Origin: Qipengyuania pacifica
GTDB lineage: Bacteria; Pseudomonadota; Alphaproteobacteria; Sphingomonadales; Sphingomonadaceae
Assembly: GCF_019857205.1 (NCBI RefSeq)
Contig: NZ_JAHWXO010000005.1
Span: 62,001 to 126,000 of the forward strand
Direction of reading: 5' to 3'
Length of the DNA stretch: 64,000 nt
Shown here: positions 50,453 through 62,187 of the stretch, in pieces
How positions within the stretch are numbered: the first letter of the stretch is position 1
Layout of the letters: each line of letters starts with the position of its first letter
Translations under genes and position numbers: made by a program
The notes under the pieces: model-generated
What the model was told of the DNA's origin: nothing
What the model saw: only the letters and a program-made list of their open reading frames with translations
The model's database searches: none

Positions 50453-51744
50453 TGCTTGCCGATAAGGACCGCATCTTCACCAATTTGTATGGCTTTCAGG
50501 ACTGGGGCCTGAAAGCGGCGCAGCAGCGTGGCGACTGGGATGACACCAAGTCGCTGATCGCGCGCGGGCATGACGATATCATCGAGGAAATGAAGGCTTC
50601 CGGTCTTCGTGGTCGTGGTGGTGCTGGCTTCCCGACCGGCCTCAAATGGTCTTTCATGCCAAAAGAGAGCAAAGACGGACGTCCTAGCTTTCTCGTCATC
50701 AACGCCGACGAATCCGAACCCGGATCCTGCAAGGACCGCGAGATAATCCGCCACGATCCGCACAAGCTGATCGAGGGCGCGCTAGTCGCTGGTTATGCCA
50801 TGCGAGCAAGGGCGGCATACATTTACATCCGCGGCGAATATATCCGCGAAGCGGAAACCCTGCAGGCTGCGATCGACGAAGCGTATGATGCTGGTCTGAT
50901 CGGGAAAAACGCGAGCAAGTCGGGTTACGATTTCGATGTGTTCCTGCACCGCGGCGCAGGCGCCTACATCTGCGGTGAGGAAACCGCGATGATCGAGAGT
51001 TTGGAAGGCAAGAAGGGCCAACCGCGCCTCAAGCCGCCGTTCCCTGCAGGTGCGGGCCTTTATGGCTGTCCGACGACAGTCAACAATGTCGAATCCATTG
51101 CGGTCGTGCCGACCATTTTGCGTCGAGGAGCGAGCTGGTTCAGCTCTTTCGGTCGCGAGAACAACAAGGGTACCAAGCTGTTCCAGATCAGCGGGCATGT
51201 AAACAAGCCCTGCGTGGTCGAAGAAGCGCTAAGCATCCCGTTCAGCGAATTGATCGAAAAGCATTGTGGCGGCATCATCGGTGGCAAGGACAATTTGCTC
51301 GCTGTGATTCCGGGTGGATCATCAGTTCCGCTCGTTCCGGCCGATCAGATCTGGGACGCGCCGATGGATTTCGACGGGCTCAAGGATCTGGGGTCGGGGC
51401 TCGGTACGGCGGGCATCATCGTGATGGACAAATCGACGGATATCGTCCGCGCAATTTCCCGGATCAGCTATTTCTACAAGCACGAAAGCTGCGGTCAGTG
51501 TACACCTTGCCGTGAAGGCACGGGATGGATGTGGCGCATGATGGAGCGTCTGCGCACAGGCGATGCTGCGATCGAGGAAATCGACATGCTGCAGCAAGTC
51601 ACCAAGCAGGTTGAAGGTCACACCATTTGTGCATTGGGCGATGCGGCAGCGTGGCCGATCCAAGGGTTGATCCGCCACTTCCGCCCCGAGCTTGAACGCC
51701 GGATCGAAGAACACAACGCCAAGTTTGCCGAGGCAGCTGAATAA
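50452..51744 (+). CDS. nuoF: NADH-quinone oxidoreductase subunit F
   Basis: NADH- and FMN-binding subunit with a 4Fe-4S cluster, 430 residues. [16 protein letters not shown] is the NADH/FMN glycine loop; [25 protein letters not shown] and [13 protein letters not shown] follow, and [14 protein letters not shown] with a later Cys in HTICALGD supplies the cluster. It starts on the stop of the 46-residue peptide gene and overlaps nuoG (TAATG). Confidence 0.97.
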   Translation: MLADKDRIFTNLYGFQDWGLKAAQQRGDWDDTKSLIARGHDDIIEEMKASGLRGRGGAGFPTGLKWSFMPKESKDGRPSFLVINADESEPGSCKDREIIRHDPHKLIEGALVAGYAMRARAAYIYIRGEYIREAETLQAAIDEAYDAGLIGKNASKSGYDFDVFLHRGAGAYICGEETAMIESLEGKKGQPRLKPPFPAGAGLYGCPTTVNNVESIAVVPTILRRGASWFSSFGRENNKGTKLFQISGHVNKPCVVEEALSIPFSELIEKHCGGIIGGKDNLLAVIPGGSSVPLVPADQIWDAPMDFDGLKDLGSGLGTAGIIVMDKSTDIVRAISRISYFYKHESCGQCTPCREGTGWMWRMMERLRTGDAAIEEIDMLQQVTKQVEGHTICALGDAAAWPIQGLIRHFRPELERRIEEHNAKFAEAAE

Positions 51745-53753
51745 TGCCCAAAGTCACCGTAGACGGACAGGAAATTGACGCTCCTGACGGCGCGACCGTC
51801 CTGCAGGCCTGCGAGCTTGCCGGGAAGGAAATTCCGCGCTTCTGCTATCACGAACGGCTGAGTATCGCTGGAAACTGCCGCATGTGTCTGGTAGAGGTGA
51901 AGCCTGGACCGCCGAAACCGCAGGCAAGCTGCGCGTTGCCAGCAACCGAGGGTCAGGAGATCCGCACCGATACGCCGATGGTGAAGACCGCGCGTGAAGG
52001 CGTGATGGAATTCCTGCTGATCAATCACCCGCTTGATTGCCCAATTTGCGATCAGGGCGGCGAGTGCGACCTTCAGGATCAGTCGGTTGCTTATGGCCGT
52101 GGTGGTTCGCGCTATGAAGAAAACAAGCGCGCGGTAACCGAGAAGTATATGGGGCCACTGATCAAGACGGTCATGACCCGCTGCATTCACTGCACCCGCT
52201 GCGTGCGTTTCAGCGAGGAGATCGCGGGGGTCGACGAGATCGGCGCAGTCGGTCGCGGCGAGGACATGCAGATCACCACCTATCTCGAGCAGGCGGCTGA
52301 GCATGAGCTGTCGGCCAATGTGATCGATCTGTGTCCTGTCGGTGCACTCACGTCGCGCCCTTACGCGTTCGAAGCGCGTCCATGGGAGCTCAAGAAGACG
52401 CTGAGCATCGACGTGTCCGATGCGATCGGTGCCAACATTCGGCTCGACAGTCGTGGTCGGGAAGTCATGCGTGCGCTTCCGCGCATCAACGATGACGTCA
52501 ATGAAGAATGGATTTCCGACAAGGCACGTTATCAGGTCGATGGCCTGTCGAGGCGTCGGCTCGACAAAGTGTTCATGCGCACGAAGGGCGGCCTAAAGCC
52601 CGCGACCTGGGACGAGGCCTTCAAAGCGATTGCCAAGGCCAAGCCAGGCAAGGACATTGCCGCAATTGCGGGCGACATGGTCGATTGCGAAACGATGTTC
52701 GCAGCAAAGTCTCTGTTGAAAGCCAGTGGTTCATCCCTGCTCGAAGGTCGCCAGACGGGAATGGATTACGACGTTTCCAACCTCGCCGCAGTGAATTTCA
52801 ATTCGACGCTGGCTGGTATTGAAACTGCAGACGCAATCCTGATCGTGGGGAGCCACATTCGCTGGGAAGCACCCTTGGTGAATGTGCGCATTCGCAAGGC
52901 AGTGAAGCGCGGCGCCAAGGTTTTCGTGATCGGGGCGTTCTGGGACACGACGTATCCGGCGGTATTCCTCGGCGACGAGTTGTCGTCGCTCGGCGAGCTG
53001 CCCGAAGCAGTGGGTGAAATTTTCAGTTCGGCCGAACGGCCCGCCATCATCATGGGGGGAGCGGCTCTGGCCCACGGCGCGTTGGGCGCTGGTCTTGCTT
53101 TTGCTGAGCAGTTCAATCTCGTCCGCGAGGGCTGGAACGGCTTCAACGTTCTGCATTTCAGTGCTGCGCGGATGGGCGGGCTGATGCTCGGCTTTGCGCA
53201 GAAAGGCGGGATGAAGGACATCGTCACGGCCAAGCCCAAGGTAGTCATCAGCCTCGGCGCAGACGAAATGGACTTCGAACCCTTCGCCGATGCGCTGAAA
53301 GTCTATGTCGGCCATCATGGCGACAAGGGCGCGCATGCGGCTGATATCATCCTGCCTGGCGCTAGCTACGCCGAGAAGGATGGAACCTACGTCAATACGG
53401 AAGGTCGCGTGCAGTTCGCCGAGAAGGCCGTGTTCGCACCAGGTGATGCTCGCGAGGACTGGACAATTCTCCGCGCCCTTGCCGACGCTCTGGGCGTTTC
53501 GGTCGTGTTCAACAGTTTTGCCGAGCTTCAGGCGGCAATGATCGCCGAAGTTCCCGCGCTTGGCGAAGAAGGCCTTGCCGATTTCGGTGCTATGCCCAAG
53601 GCATCCGCCAAGGCTAGGGCGGAAGGCACCATCTCGGCTTATCCGATCAAGGACTTCTACCTGACCAATGCGATTGCGCGAGCAAGCGCAGTAATGCAGC
53701 AATGTTCGGCTGAACTACTTGGCGGCGGTGAACTGGCGGAGGCAGCGGAATAA
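51744..53753 (+). CDS. nuoG: NADH-quinone oxidoreductase subunit G
   Basis: Large Fe-S subunit, 669 residues. The N-terminal 2Fe-2S ligands are in RFCYHERLSIAGNCRMC and SCALP. Next comes the His/Cys cluster (HPLDCPICDQGGECDLQ), then CIHCTRCVRF with the later CPVGAL. A molybdopterin-oxidoreductase-like domain without cofactor follows. Shorter than E. coli NuoG and typical of alphaproteobacteria. The next gene starts on its stop (TAATG). Confidence 0.96.
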   Translation: MPKVTVDGQEIDAPDGATVLQACELAGKEIPRFCYHERLSIAGNCRMCLVEVKPGPPKPQASCALPATEGQEIRTDTPMVKTAREGVMEFLLINHPLDCPICDQGGECDLQDQSVAYGRGGSRYEENKRAVTEKYMGPLIKTVMTRCIHCTRCVRFSEEIAGVDEIGAVGRGEDMQITTYLEQAAEHELSANVIDLCPVGALTSRPYAFEARPWELKKTLSIDVSDAIGANIRLDSRGREVMRALPRINDDVNEEWISDKARYQVDGLSRRRLDKVFMRTKGGLKPATWDEAFKAIAKAKPGKDIAAIAGDMVDCETMFAAKSLLKASGSSLLEGRQTGMDYDVSNLAAVNFNSTLAGIETADAILIVGSHIRWEAPLVNVRIRKAVKRGAKVFVIGAFWDTTYPAVFLGDELSSLGELPEAVGEIFSSAERPAIIMGGAALAHGALGAGLAFAEQFNLVREGWNGFNVLHFSAARMGGLMLGFAQKGGMKDIVTAKPKVVISLGADEMDFEPFADALKVYVGHHGDKGAHAADIILPGASYAEKDGTYVNTEGRVQFAEKAVFAPGDAREDWTILRALADALGVSVVFNSFAELQAAMIAEVPALGEEGLADFGAMPKASAKARAEGTISAYPIKDFYLTNAIARASAVMQQCSAELLGGGELAEAAE

Positions 53754-53917
53754 TGGCATTCCCGATCATCCCACTCGCCATCATCGGTGCCAGCAGCCTT
53801 GCCGTCTGGCGCGGCTTCCGCAGCGATAACAGCAACAAATCCAGCGCCGCCAATGGCTGGCGCAACGAAGCCTATTCCACGCGCGAGAAAGCAGGGAAGG
53901 GCAGGAAGCACAAATGA
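53753..53917 (+). CDS. 54-residue membrane-anchored peptide between nuoG and nuoH
   Basis: ATG 53753 overlaps the nuoG stop (TAATG); its stop overlaps the nuoH ATG (ATGA), so it is coupled at both ends. An N-terminal hydrophobic segment, [17 protein letters not shown], is followed by a polar, positively charged tail with [16 protein letters not shown] and a final KAGKGRKHK. The topology is probably one helix with the basic tail in the cytoplasm. No family recognised. Confidence 0.72.
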   Translation: MAFPIIPLAIIGASSLAVWRGFRSDNSNKSSAANGWRNEAYSTREKAGKGRKHK

Positions 53918-54960
53918 CCGAATTCTTCCAATCCCTCGGCATGAACTACGAATGGGCGTGGTTCGTTGCCACCATTGCCGGCATCCTGTTGATTGCTCTG
54001 CCGCTGATGCTGTCGGTGGCGATGATCATCTATGTCGACCGCAAAGTCTGGGCGGCGATCAACCTGCGCCGCGGGCCGAACGTGGTCGGTCCCTTCGGCC
54101 TGTTGCAAAGTTTTGCCGACGGTCTGAAGGTCTTCCTGCAGGAAACCATTATTCCGAGCGCGGCGAACAAGGGCATATTCCTGCTTGCGCCTATCCTTAC
54201 CTTTACAGTGGCGCTTGCTGCATGGGCCGTCGTTCCTTTCAGTGCCACGGCAGTACTCGCCGATATCAATATCGGGCTGCTGTACATTCTCGCGATCAGT
54301 TCACTGTCGGTGTACGGCGTGGTGATGAGCGGATGGGCCAGTAACTCCAAATACCCATTCTTTTCCGCCATGCGCGCCGCGGCTCAGATGATTTCGTACG
54401 AAGTCTCGATCGGGTTTATCCTGGTTTGTGTGGTGCTGTTCGCAGGTACATTCAATTTGAATGATATCGTCCGCTCTCAGCAAGGGTTTGGCCTCGGCAT
54501 CGTGAATGCCTATGTCATTCATCCGTTGCTGTTTCCGATGTGGGTAATGTTCTTCATTAGCTCGCTCGCCGAGACGCAGCGCGTTCCCTTCGATCTTACC
54601 GAAGCCGAAAGCGAACTCGTTGCCGGTTATCAGACCGAATATTCCTCGATGAGCTTCGCGCTCTTCTGGTTGGGTGAATATGCCAACATCCTGTTGATGT
54701 GCATTCTCAATGCCCTGCTGTTCTGGGGTGGCTGGCTGCCGCCGATCGACTGGGCACCACTGTATTACGTGCCCGGCATTGTCTGGCTTCTGCTCAAGAC
54801 TTTCTTCTTCTTCTTCATGTTCAGCTGGGTCATGGCGACAGTTCCGCGCTATCGTTACGACCAGCTGATGCGCCTGGGCTGGAAGGTGTTCCTTCCTATC
54901 AGCCTCGGTTTTGTTGTTGTCATTTCGGGCTATCTGATGGCCACGGGACATTTCGGATGA
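53914..54960 (+). CDS. nuoH: NADH-quinone oxidoreductase subunit H
   Basis: Membrane subunit that forms part of the quinone channel, 348 residues, eight or nine helices. Conserved: [56 protein letters not shown] and the C-terminal [18 protein letters not shown]. Its stop overlaps the nuoI start. Confidence 0.97.
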   Translation: MTEFFQSLGMNYEWAWFVATIAGILLIALPLMLSVAMIIYVDRKVWAAINLRRGPNVVGPFGLLQSFADGLKVFLQETIIPSAANKGIFLLAPILTFTVALAAWAVVPFSATAVLADINIGLLYILAISSLSVYGVVMSGWASNSKYPFFSAMRAAAQMISYEVSIGFILVCVVLFAGTFNLNDIVRSQQGFGLGIVNAYVIHPLLFPMWVMFFISSLAETQRVPFDLTEAESELVAGYQTEYSSMSFALFWLGEYANILLMCILNALLFWGGWLPPIDWAPLYYVPGIVWLLLKTFFFFFMFSWVMATVPRYRYDQLMRLGWKVFLPISLGFVVVISGYLMATGHFG

Positions 54961-55442
54961 GTATCGCGCAAACCATCAAAGCATTTACCTTGTGGGAGTT
55001 CGTGAAGGCGCATGCCCTCACGCTGAAGTACTTCTTCAAGCCCAAGGTGACGATCAACTATCCGTTCGAGAAGAACCCGATCAGTCCGCGATTCCGGGGT
55101 GAGCACGCGCTGCGTCGCTACCCCAATGGCGAAGAGCGCTGCATCGCCTGCAAACTGTGCGAAGCTGTCTGCCCCGCGCAGGCAATAACCATCGAGAGTG
55201 AACCGCGTGAGGACGGCAGCCGTCGCACCACGCGCTACGACATCGACATGACCAAGTGCATCTATTGCGGTTTCTGTCAGGAAGCGTGCCCGGTCGATGC
55301 AGTCGTCGAAGGGCCGAACTTCGAATACGCCACCGAAACGCGTGAAGAACTTCTTTATGACAAGGCGAAACTGTTGGCGAACGGGGACAAGTGGGAGCGG
55401 GCCATTGCCGCGAACCTTGAAGCCGATGCGCCGTACCGTTAG
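54957..55442 (+). CDS. nuoI: NADH-quinone oxidoreductase subunit I
   Basis: Ferredoxin-like subunit with two 4Fe-4S clusters, 161 residues. Motifs: [19 protein letters not shown] and [19 protein letters not shown], preceded by [21 protein letters not shown] 54957 overlaps nuoH by 4 nt; the longer open frame is a shadow inside nuoH. Confidence 0.97.
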   Translation: MSIAQTIKAFTLWEFVKAHALTLKYFFKPKVTINYPFEKNPISPRFRGEHALRRYPNGEERCIACKLCEAVCPAQAITIESEPREDGSRRTTRYDIDMTKCIYCGFCQEACPVDAVVEGPNFEYATETREELLYDKAKLLANGDKWERAIAANLEADAPYR

Positions 55443-55468
55443 GGGCCCGCGCCAAGGGATATGACATC

Positions 55469-56089
55469 GTGATCCAGACGCTCGCCTTTTATCTTTTCGC
55501 TGCGCTCGTCATCGCCAGTGCCGTCATGGTCATCATGGCGCGCAACCCGGTGCACTCGGTGCTTTGGCTGATCCTCGCGTTCTTCAACGCGGCCGGCCTG
55601 ATGGTTCTGGTCGGTGCGGAGTTCATAGCCGCACTCCTGGTCATCGTTTATGTCGGCGCGGTAGCCGTGCTGTTTCTCTTCGTGGTGATGATGCTCGACA
55701 TCGATTTCGCCGAACTGCGCGCCGGGTTCGTAAAGAACTTCCCGCTCGGCATCATCATTGCGCTTATCCTGGCGGCGGAGCTGATTTTTGGCATCGGCGC
55801 CTACCAGGCCGGACGGATCGAACTCGGTGTTGCGAGTGGTGCGACGTCGCCGATCCTCGATGCTTCGAACACCGCCAGCATAGGTGCGGTCCTGTTCAGC
55901 GACTATCTCTTCCTGTTTGAAGCGGCCGGGCTTGTGCTACTTATTGCCATGATCGGCGCGATCGTATTGACGCACCGCAAGCGCCCCGGTGGGCGCGGAC
56001 AGCAGAACATTACCAAGCAGGTTCGTCGCAATCCGAACGAGGCAACCGTCATGAAGCAGCCCATCGTGGGCGAGGGGGTCGAGCTGTGA
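55469..56089 (+). CDS. nuoJ: NADH-quinone oxidoreductase subunit J
   Basis: Membrane subunit with five helices, 206 residues. Conserved: [40 protein letters not shown] (pi-bulge helix) and FLFVVMMLD. The start is GTG 55469 with AAGGGAT 9 nt upstream. At 26 nt from nuoI, this is the largest gap within the operon. The stop overlaps the nuoK GTG. Confidence 0.95.
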   Translation: MIQTLAFYLFAALVIASAVMVIMARNPVHSVLWLILAFFNAAGLMVLVGAEFIAALLVIVYVGAVAVLFLFVVMMLDIDFAELRAGFVKNFPLGIIIALILAAELIFGIGAYQAGRIELGVASGATSPILDASNTASIGAVLFSDYLFLFEAAGLVLLIAMIGAIVLTHRKRPGGRGQQNITKQVRRNPNEATVMKQPIVGEGVEL

Positions 56090-56391
56090 TCGGTATCGAG
56101 CATTATATCGTAGTGAGTGCGATGCTCTTCGTACTTGGCGTGCTTGGCATCTTCCTCAATCGGAAGAACATCATCGTAATCCTGATGGCGATCGAACTCA
56201 TCCTGCTCAGCGTTAACATTCAACTCGTTGCCTTCAGCGCGTTTCTTGGCGATCTGGTCGGACAGGTATTTGCGATGTTCGTCCTGACCGTCGCGGCGGC
56301 TGAAGCCGCAATCGGGCTCGCCATTCTGGTGATCTATTTCCGTGGCCGCGGCACCATCGCGGTAGACGATGTCGACCGGCTCAAGGGGTAA
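56086..56391 (+). CDS. nuoK: NADH-quinone oxidoreductase subunit K
   Basis: Membrane subunit, 101 residues and three helices, the usual size. Two conserved membrane Glu residues are present, in [13 protein letters not shown] and [13 protein letters not shown], part of the proton-pumping relay. Start GTG 56086 overlapping nuoJ (GTGA). Confidence 0.96.
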   Translation: MIGIEHYIVVSAMLFVLGVLGIFLNRKNIIVILMAIELILLSVNIQLVAFSAFLGDLVGQVFAMFVLTVAAAEAAIGLAILVIYFRGRGTIAVDDVDRLKG

Positions 56392-56397
56392 GCCACG

Positions 56398-58458
56398 GTG
56401 CATTCGATACTCATCATTGTTTTTCTGCCACTGATCGCGGCGATCGTTGCAGGGTTCACCAACAAGTCTGCGCCGAGCGTGTTCGCAAAAGCGATCACGA
56501 CTGGCGCGCTCTTCATCGGTGCTGCGCTGAGCTGGCCCATTTTCCTGGGCTTCGTGGGTGGTACGTATGAGCCTACTGTCGTACCCGTGCTCAAATGGGT
56601 TCAGTCCGGCACGTTGACGTTCGACTGGGCACTTCGGGTCGACACGCTGACCGCGATCATGCTGGTGGTGATCAACACTGTATCGGCTCTCGTCCATCTA
56701 TATAGCTGGGGCTATATGGACGAAGACCCGGACCAGCCGCGCTTCTTCGCCTATCTCTCGCTGTTTACTTTCGCCATGCTGATGTTGGTGACGGCAGACA
56801 ATCTGGTTCAGATGTTCTTCGGTTGGGAAGGCGTTGGCCTCGCGTCCTATCTGCTGATCGGGTTCTGGTTCCGAAAACCGAGCGCTGGCGCGGCTGCTAT
56901 CAAGGCTTTCGTCGTCAACCGCGTGGGCGACCTTGGCTTCATGCTCGGGATATTCGGCACTTACCTGGTGTTCGACACCGTATCGATCAGTGAAATCCTT
57001 GCCGCTGCGCCGGGCATGAGCGGAGCGACTATCGGCTTCCTGGGATACACCGTTCAAACAATGGATGTTCTGTGCATCCTCCTTTTCATTGGCGCGATGG
57101 GCAAGTCTGCGCAGCTTGGCCTGCACACGTGGCTTCCCGACGCGATGGAGGGCCCAACGCCTGTATCGGCACTGATCCACGCCGCCACCATGGTGACGGC
57201 AGGCGTATTCATGGTGTGTCGTCTGTCCCCGATGTTCGAAGCGGCGCCAGTGGCGCTCGGCATGGTCACCTTTGTCGGTGCGGCTACTTGCATTTTCGCA
57301 GCGACCGTTGGCACGACGCAGTGGGACATCAAGCGGGTGATCGCGTACTCGACCTGTTCGCAGCTCGGCTACATGTTCTTCGCTGCGGGCGTCGGCGCTT
57401 ATGGCGCGGCAATGTTCCACCTTTTCACACACGCTTTTTTCAAGGCGCTGCTGTTCTTGGGTGCCGGTTCCGTCATCCACGCGATGCACCACGAGCAGGA
57501 TATGCGCTATTACGGAGCGCTTCGTAAGCACATCCCACTCACATTCTGGGCGATGATGGCAGGTACGCTCGCTATCACCGGTGTTGGCATCTATCATCTC
57601 GGCGCAGGCTTTGCCGGTTTCTGGTCGAAGGATGCCATCCTCGAGGTCGCCTACGGGCGCGGCACCGAGCTCGGTAACTTCGCTTTCTGGATGGGTACGT
57701 TCGCAGCTCTGCTGACCAGTTTCTACAGCTGGCGGCTCATGTTCCTGACGTTCTGGGGCAAGCCGCGCTGGGCAGAGAGTGAGCATATTCAGCACGCCGT
57801 CCACCATGGCCACGATGCATCGGACGAACACAATCCTGCATCCCAGGAAGACGCCGGGCATGATGCACATCATCCAGTGCCTTCCAAAGATTACGAAGCA
57901 GGCACGGCCGGCTATCATCCGCACGAAAGCCCGCTGACGATGCTCATCCCGCTCGTCATCCTTTCGGTGGGAGCAGTGCTGGCCGGACAGGTTTTTGCAC
58001 CGACATTCCTCGACGATGCAGCGTTCTGGGGTAGCTCGATCTTCTATAACGAACCGCTGATCCATGCGATGCATGGTGTGCCGTATCTCGTGAAGTATGC
58101 GGCCTTTATCGTGATGCTACTTGGACTGCTTGTCGCGTGGTATGCCTACATCAAGGATACGTCGGTGCCGGCGAAAGCTGCCGAACAGCTCGGCCCGGTT
58201 TACCGTTTCCTCTACAACAAATGGTATTTCGACGAGCTATATCACTACCTTTTCGTTGTGCCGGCCTTCTGGCTTGGCCGCCAGTTCTGGAAGCTCGGCG
58301 ATGTCGGCACGATCGACCGGTTCGGCCCGAACGGCGTTGCCTGGGTGGTCGAGAAGGGCGCCGTTGGTGCCAAGAGGTTCCAGACCGGTTATCTTTATAG
58401 TTATGCGCTAGTGATGCTCCTCGGACTTGTCGCGGCGATCACCTGGGTGCTGTTCTGA
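56398..58458 (+). CDS. nuoL: NADH-quinone oxidoreductase subunit L
   Basis: Distal antiporter-like proton-pumping subunit, 686 residues. Conserved: [18 protein letters not shown] with membrane Glu, [36 protein letters not shown] and [11 protein letters not shown] His/Asp-rich cytoplasmic or periplasmic loop ([19 protein letters not shown]) lies near residue 470. The long C-terminal lateral helix follows. Start GTG 56398. Confidence 0.96.
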   Translation: MHSILIIVFLPLIAAIVAGFTNKSAPSVFAKAITTGALFIGAALSWPIFLGFVGGTYEPTVVPVLKWVQSGTLTFDWALRVDTLTAIMLVVINTVSALVHLYSWGYMDEDPDQPRFFAYLSLFTFAMLMLVTADNLVQMFFGWEGVGLASYLLIGFWFRKPSAGAAAIKAFVVNRVGDLGFMLGIFGTYLVFDTVSISEILAAAPGMSGATIGFLGYTVQTMDVLCILLFIGAMGKSAQLGLHTWLPDAMEGPTPVSALIHAATMVTAGVFMVCRLSPMFEAAPVALGMVTFVGAATCIFAATVGTTQWDIKRVIAYSTCSQLGYMFFAAGVGAYGAAMFHLFTHAFFKALLFLGAGSVIHAMHHEQDMRYYGALRKHIPLTFWAMMAGTLAITGVGIYHLGAGFAGFWSKDAILEVAYGRGTELGNFAFWMGTFAALLTSFYSWRLMFLTFWGKPRWAESEHIQHAVHHGHDASDEHNPASQEDAGHDAHHPVPSKDYEAGTAGYHPHESPLTMLIPLVILSVGAVLAGQVFAPTFLDDAAFWGSSIFYNEPLIHAMHGVPYLVKYAAFIVMLLGLLVAWYAYIKDTSVPAKAAEQLGPVYRFLYNKWYFDELYHYLFVVPAFWLGRQFWKLGDVGTIDRFGPNGVAWVVEKGAVGAKRFQTGYLYSYALVMLLGLVAAITWVLF

Positions 58459-60002
58459 TGGAGTTTCCCATCCTCTCTCTGATGCTCGCGGTTCCGCTCG
58501 TCGGCGCCATTGCTTGCCTGTTCCTCGGTGCGCAGAGTGCGCGCATGGTGGCTCTGGTCGCTACGCTCGCGAACCTCGCGCTGGGCGTCGTGCTGTGGCT
58601 CAACTACGACATTGGCGGCGCGCAGTGGCAGTTCGTCGAACGGGCCGAGATATTCGCCGGGTTCAGCTACGCTTTGGGCATTGATGGTATCGCACTGATG
58701 CTGATCATGCTGAGTGTATTCCTCATGCCGATCTGCATCCTGGCGAGCTGGGATTCGATCACCAAGCGCGTGGGCGAATACATGAGCGCCTTCCTGCTGA
58801 TGGAAGTCCTGATGATCGGCGTCTTTGCCGCTCAGGACATGTTCCTGTTCTACATCTTTTTCGAAGCAGGCCTCATTCCGATGTACCTTATCATCGGCGT
58901 CTGGGGCGGCGATAACCGTATCTACGCGTCGTACAAATTCTTCCTCTATACGCTTCTCGGGTCGGTGCTGATGCTGATCGCGATGATGTGGATGGTGAAT
59001 GAAGCAGGCACGACCGACATTCCCACGCTACTGAACTACGATTTTGATCCACAAGCGCAAACTTGGCTCTGGCTTGCCTTTTTCGCCAGTTTCGCCGTGA
59101 AAATGCCGATGTGGCCGGTGCACACGTGGTTGCCTGACGCACACGTCCAGGCACCGACCGCCGGTTCCGTGATTCTGGCGGGCGTTTTGCTGAAGCTCGG
59201 TGGATACGGGTTTATCCGGTTCAGTCTGCCGATGTTCCCGGAAGCCAGCGCTCAGTTTACCTGGCTGGTTTTCATCCTGTCGATGATTGCCGTGATTTAC
59301 ACTTCGCTCGTCGCTCTCGTGCAGAACGACATGAAGAAGCTGATCGCCTATTCCTCGGTCGCCCATATGGCGATCGTGACCGCCGGTCTGTTCGCCTTCA
59401 ATGCGCAGGGGCTTGAAGGTGCGATGATGGTCATGCTCGGCCACGGTCTCGTATCGGGCGCGCTCTTCCTGTGCGTGGGTGTAATCTACGATCGGCTGCA
59501 TACTCGCGAGATTGCACGGTATGGCGGGCTTGCCATCAACATGCCTAAATATGCGCTGTTCTTCATGCTGTTCACGATGGCATCCGTCGGACTGCCGGGC
59601 ACAAGCAACTTCGTTGGCGAGTTCCTTGCACTGGCAGGCCTTTACAAGGTTTCGACACTGGTGACGCTCGTTTGCACCACCGGCATCATTCTCGGTGCTG
59701 CCTACATGCTCTATCTTTACCGCCGCGTGGCTTTTGGCGAACAAGTCAACGAAGATGCCGCGCGGATGCCCGACCTCAATGCCCGCGAATGGGCCATGTT
59801 AGCCCCAATCGCGGCCGCCGTGCTGTGGATGGGCGTTTACCCCGAAAGCTTTCTTGCCCCCATGCGTCAGGACATTGCCGCTCTAGAAGCGCGTATCGCG
59901 CGCGCCGCACCCCACTTCGACGCCGATAATGTGATCGGCACCCCGCGCGAGCATAACGCGAACTACGTCGCTGCTGCGCATGGCGAAGAGGGGGCGCACT
60001 GA
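58458..60002 (+). CDS. nuoM: NADH-quinone oxidoreductase subunit M
   Basis: Antiporter-like proton-pumping subunit, 514 residues. Conserved: [66 protein letters not shown] and [18 protein letters not shown] 58458 overlaps nuoL (TGATG); its own stop overlaps nuoN likewise. Confidence 0.97.
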   Translation: MEFPILSLMLAVPLVGAIACLFLGAQSARMVALVATLANLALGVVLWLNYDIGGAQWQFVERAEIFAGFSYALGIDGIALMLIMLSVFLMPICILASWDSITKRVGEYMSAFLLMEVLMIGVFAAQDMFLFYIFFEAGLIPMYLIIGVWGGDNRIYASYKFFLYTLLGSVLMLIAMMWMVNEAGTTDIPTLLNYDFDPQAQTWLWLAFFASFAVKMPMWPVHTWLPDAHVQAPTAGSVILAGVLLKLGGYGFIRFSLPMFPEASAQFTWLVFILSMIAVIYTSLVALVQNDMKKLIAYSSVAHMAIVTAGLFAFNAQGLEGAMMVMLGHGLVSGALFLCVGVIYDRLHTREIARYGGLAINMPKYALFFMLFTMASVGLPGTSNFVGEFLALAGLYKVSTLVTLVCTTGIILGAAYMLYLYRRVAFGEQVNEDAARMPDLNAREWAMLAPIAAAVLWMGVYPESFLAPMRQDIAALEARIARAAPHFDADNVIGTPREHNANYVAAAHGEEGAH

Positions 60003-61465
60003 TGTCTTACGCGACGTCTTTTTACCTCACGGGCGCGGAAATCGGCCTGTCGCTCGCGGCGCTCGCTTTGCTGCTGGTAGCGGCATGGACTGGAACGAAA
60101 TCGGCCAGGATCGTGACCATCCTCAGTGTTGCGGCACTGGTCGGTGCTGCGATCTTCAGTATGGGTTTGTTTGACCGGGCGGCAGGTGAAGTCGCTGGCC
60201 GCGCCTATGGCGATCTCTATCGCGCTGACGCTTTCGGCAGCTTTGCAAAGATCCTGATATATTTAGCCGCTGCGGCCATTCTTGTAGTTACACCGCGTTT
60301 CTTCACACAACGGGCGAGCTACCGGGCCGAATATCCGGTGCTGATGCTGTTCAATGCTGTCGGCATGGGCATGATGGTGTCCGCCACCGATTTGATGACC
60401 CTGTATATCGGTCTCGAGATGTCTAGCCTGTCGAGTTACGTTCTCGCCAGCTTCCTCAAGGAAGACAGCCGATCCAGTGAAGCCGGTCTGAAGTATTTCG
60501 TTCTTGGTGCCCTTGCATCCGGCATTATTCTTTATGGTGTGAGCCTGGTCTATGGCTTCACCGGATCGACGAATTACGAAGGTATCCGCGCCGCATTCGA
60601 TGCAGGTTTTTCAACCGGCGCATTGTTCGGTGTGGTTTTCGTGCTCGCCGGCCTGGCCTTCAAGGTTAGCGCCGTGCCGTTCCACATGTGGACGCCGGAC
60701 GTCTACGAAGGCGCGCCCACGCCAGTCACGGCTTTCTTCGCTACCGCGCCAAAGGTAGCTGCCATGGCAATGCTTTTGCGCATGGCCATGGATCCGTTTG
60801 GCGGCGAAGTGGACAGTTGGCGTCAGATCGTCATTTTCGCAGCACTCGCTTCGATCGTGGTCGGTGCCCTGGGCGCAATTGGCCAGCAGAACCTCAAGCG
60901 CCTGCTTGCCTATTCATCGATCAATAACGTTGGCTTCATTCTCATCGGTCTTGCGGCTGCGACCCCCGCAGGCGTGGCTGCATCGCTTACCTATTTGGCT
61001 ATCTACGTTGCGATGGTTCTCGGAAGCTTCACTGCCCTGTTGATGCTGCGCGATCCCGCCGGCAACAATCTCGAGACGTTTACCGACATATCCGGTCTTT
61101 CGACCAAGCGACCGGCCCTGGCTTGGGCCTTGCTCGCGCTGATGTTCAGCCTTGCCGGTATACCGCCCCTGTTCGGCTTCTGGGGCAAATTTGTCGTCTT
61201 CCAGGCCGCGGTACAGGCTGATCTTGTCGCTCTGGCTGCAATCGGCATAGCCGCGAGCGTGATCGGCGCTTTCTATTATTTGAAGTTCATCAAGGTCATG
61301 TTCTTCGATGAGCCGCTGCGCGAGATTGAAACGGAGAGCCCAGCGTCGCATTGGGCAGTGCTGGCGATCTGTGTCGCAATCATCTCGCCGCTCGGTTACC
61401 TCCTTACCTTGCCGCTTGGTGACTGGACGGCGCAGGCTGCAGCCTCTTTCGTCGCGGCGATGTGA
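60002..61465 (+). CDS. nuoN: NADH-quinone oxidoreductase subunit N
   Basis: Antiporter-like proton-pumping subunit closest to the peripheral arm, 487 residues. Conserved: YIGLEMSSLSSYVLASF, SSEAGLKYFVLGALASGI, VPFHMWTPDVYEGAPTPVTAF, LLAYSSINNVGF and GIPPLFGFWGKF. Last nuo gene; its stop overlaps the birA GTG (GTGA). Confidence 0.97.
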   Translation: MSYATSFYLTGAEIGLSLAALALLLVAAWTGTKSARIVTILSVAALVGAAIFSMGLFDRAAGEVAGRAYGDLYRADAFGSFAKILIYLAAAAILVVTPRFFTQRASYRAEYPVLMLFNAVGMGMMVSATDLMTLYIGLEMSSLSSYVLASFLKEDSRSSEAGLKYFVLGALASGIILYGVSLVYGFTGSTNYEGIRAAFDAGFSTGALFGVVFVLAGLAFKVSAVPFHMWTPDVYEGAPTPVTAFFATAPKVAAMAMLLRMAMDPFGGEVDSWRQIVIFAALASIVVGALGAIGQQNLKRLLAYSSINNVGFILIGLAAATPAGVAASLTYLAIYVAMVLGSFTALLMLRDPAGNNLETFTDISGLSTKRPALAWALLALMFSLAGIPPLFGFWGKFVVFQAAVQADLVALAAIGIAASVIGAFYYLKFIKVMFFDEPLREIETESPASHWAVLAICVAIISPLGYLLTLPLGDWTAQAAASFVAAM

Positions 61466-62184
61466 TCCGCTTCGTCACCGAAACCGGTTCTACCAATACG
61501 GACCTTGCTAGCGAACTGCGTGCGGGCATGGCAGTGCCCGAAGGCGAGTGGTTGGTAGCCGACCGACAGGTGTCGGGCCGCGGGCGCCAGGGGCGTGCCT
61601 GGTTCGATGGTTACGGCAACTTCATGGGCTCGACCGTGGTGCATCTGTCACCCCGTGATCCCAATCCGGCAACGCTTGCCCTTGTTGCTGGCGTCGCCGC
61701 ATATGAAGCTGTCTCGGGCGTACTTGCCGATCCGAGCTTATTGAAGCTCAAGTGGCCAAACGACCTTCTTCTACGGAATGCAAAGCTCGCCGGCATCCTC
61801 CTCGAGCGGGAACGGAATGCCGTGATCGTCGGTATGGGGATCAATCTCGTCGCCGCTCCGGATTTACCCGATCGCAGAACGATTGCGTTGACAAACTTCG
61901 GGCCGCCTCCGGACCGTGAAATCTTCGCACGTTCTTTATCCTATGCGTTCGATCAGGAGCTTGACCGTTGGCGGACCTACGGGCTCGAACCTCTCATTCG
62001 GCGCTGGGAGAGTGTCGCCCACCCAAGAGGAGCATCGCTCACGGTTAATGTACCGGGCGAGCAGCGGATCGAAGGGACATTCGACGGTCTTACAGCAGAG
62101 GGCACCCTGCTACTGCGCTTGGAGGATGGATCGACGCGTGCCATTCACGCAGGTGACGTAATGCTCGCGGATGAAGGGAACTGA
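61462..62184 (+). CDS. birA: Biotin--[acetyl-CoA-carboxylase] ligase
   Basis: Attaches biotin to the biotin carboxyl carrier protein, 240 residues. TGSTNTDLASELR, SGRGRQGRAWFDGYGN (biotinyl-AMP loop), KLKWPNDLLLRNAKLAGIL and VGMGINL are the core motifs; a C-terminal SH3-like domain ends the protein. There is no N-terminal winged-helix domain, so this is a class I enzyme without repressor function. It follows nuoN in many alphaproteobacteria. Confidence 0.95.
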   Translation: MIRFVTETGSTNTDLASELRAGMAVPEGEWLVADRQVSGRGRQGRAWFDGYGNFMGSTVVHLSPRDPNPATLALVAGVAAYEAVSGVLADPSLLKLKWPNDLLLRNAKLAGILLERERNAVIVGMGINLVAAPDLPDRRTIALTNFGPPPDREIFARSLSYAFDQELDRWRTYGLEPLIRRWESVAHPRGASLTVNVPGEQRIEGTFDGLTAEGTLLLRLEDGSTRAIHAGDVMLADEGN

Positions 62185-62187
62185 GCG

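Noticed and set aside
56698..58074. 458-codon minus-strand frame
   Set aside because: Opposite nuoL; shadow of a high-GC membrane protein gene.
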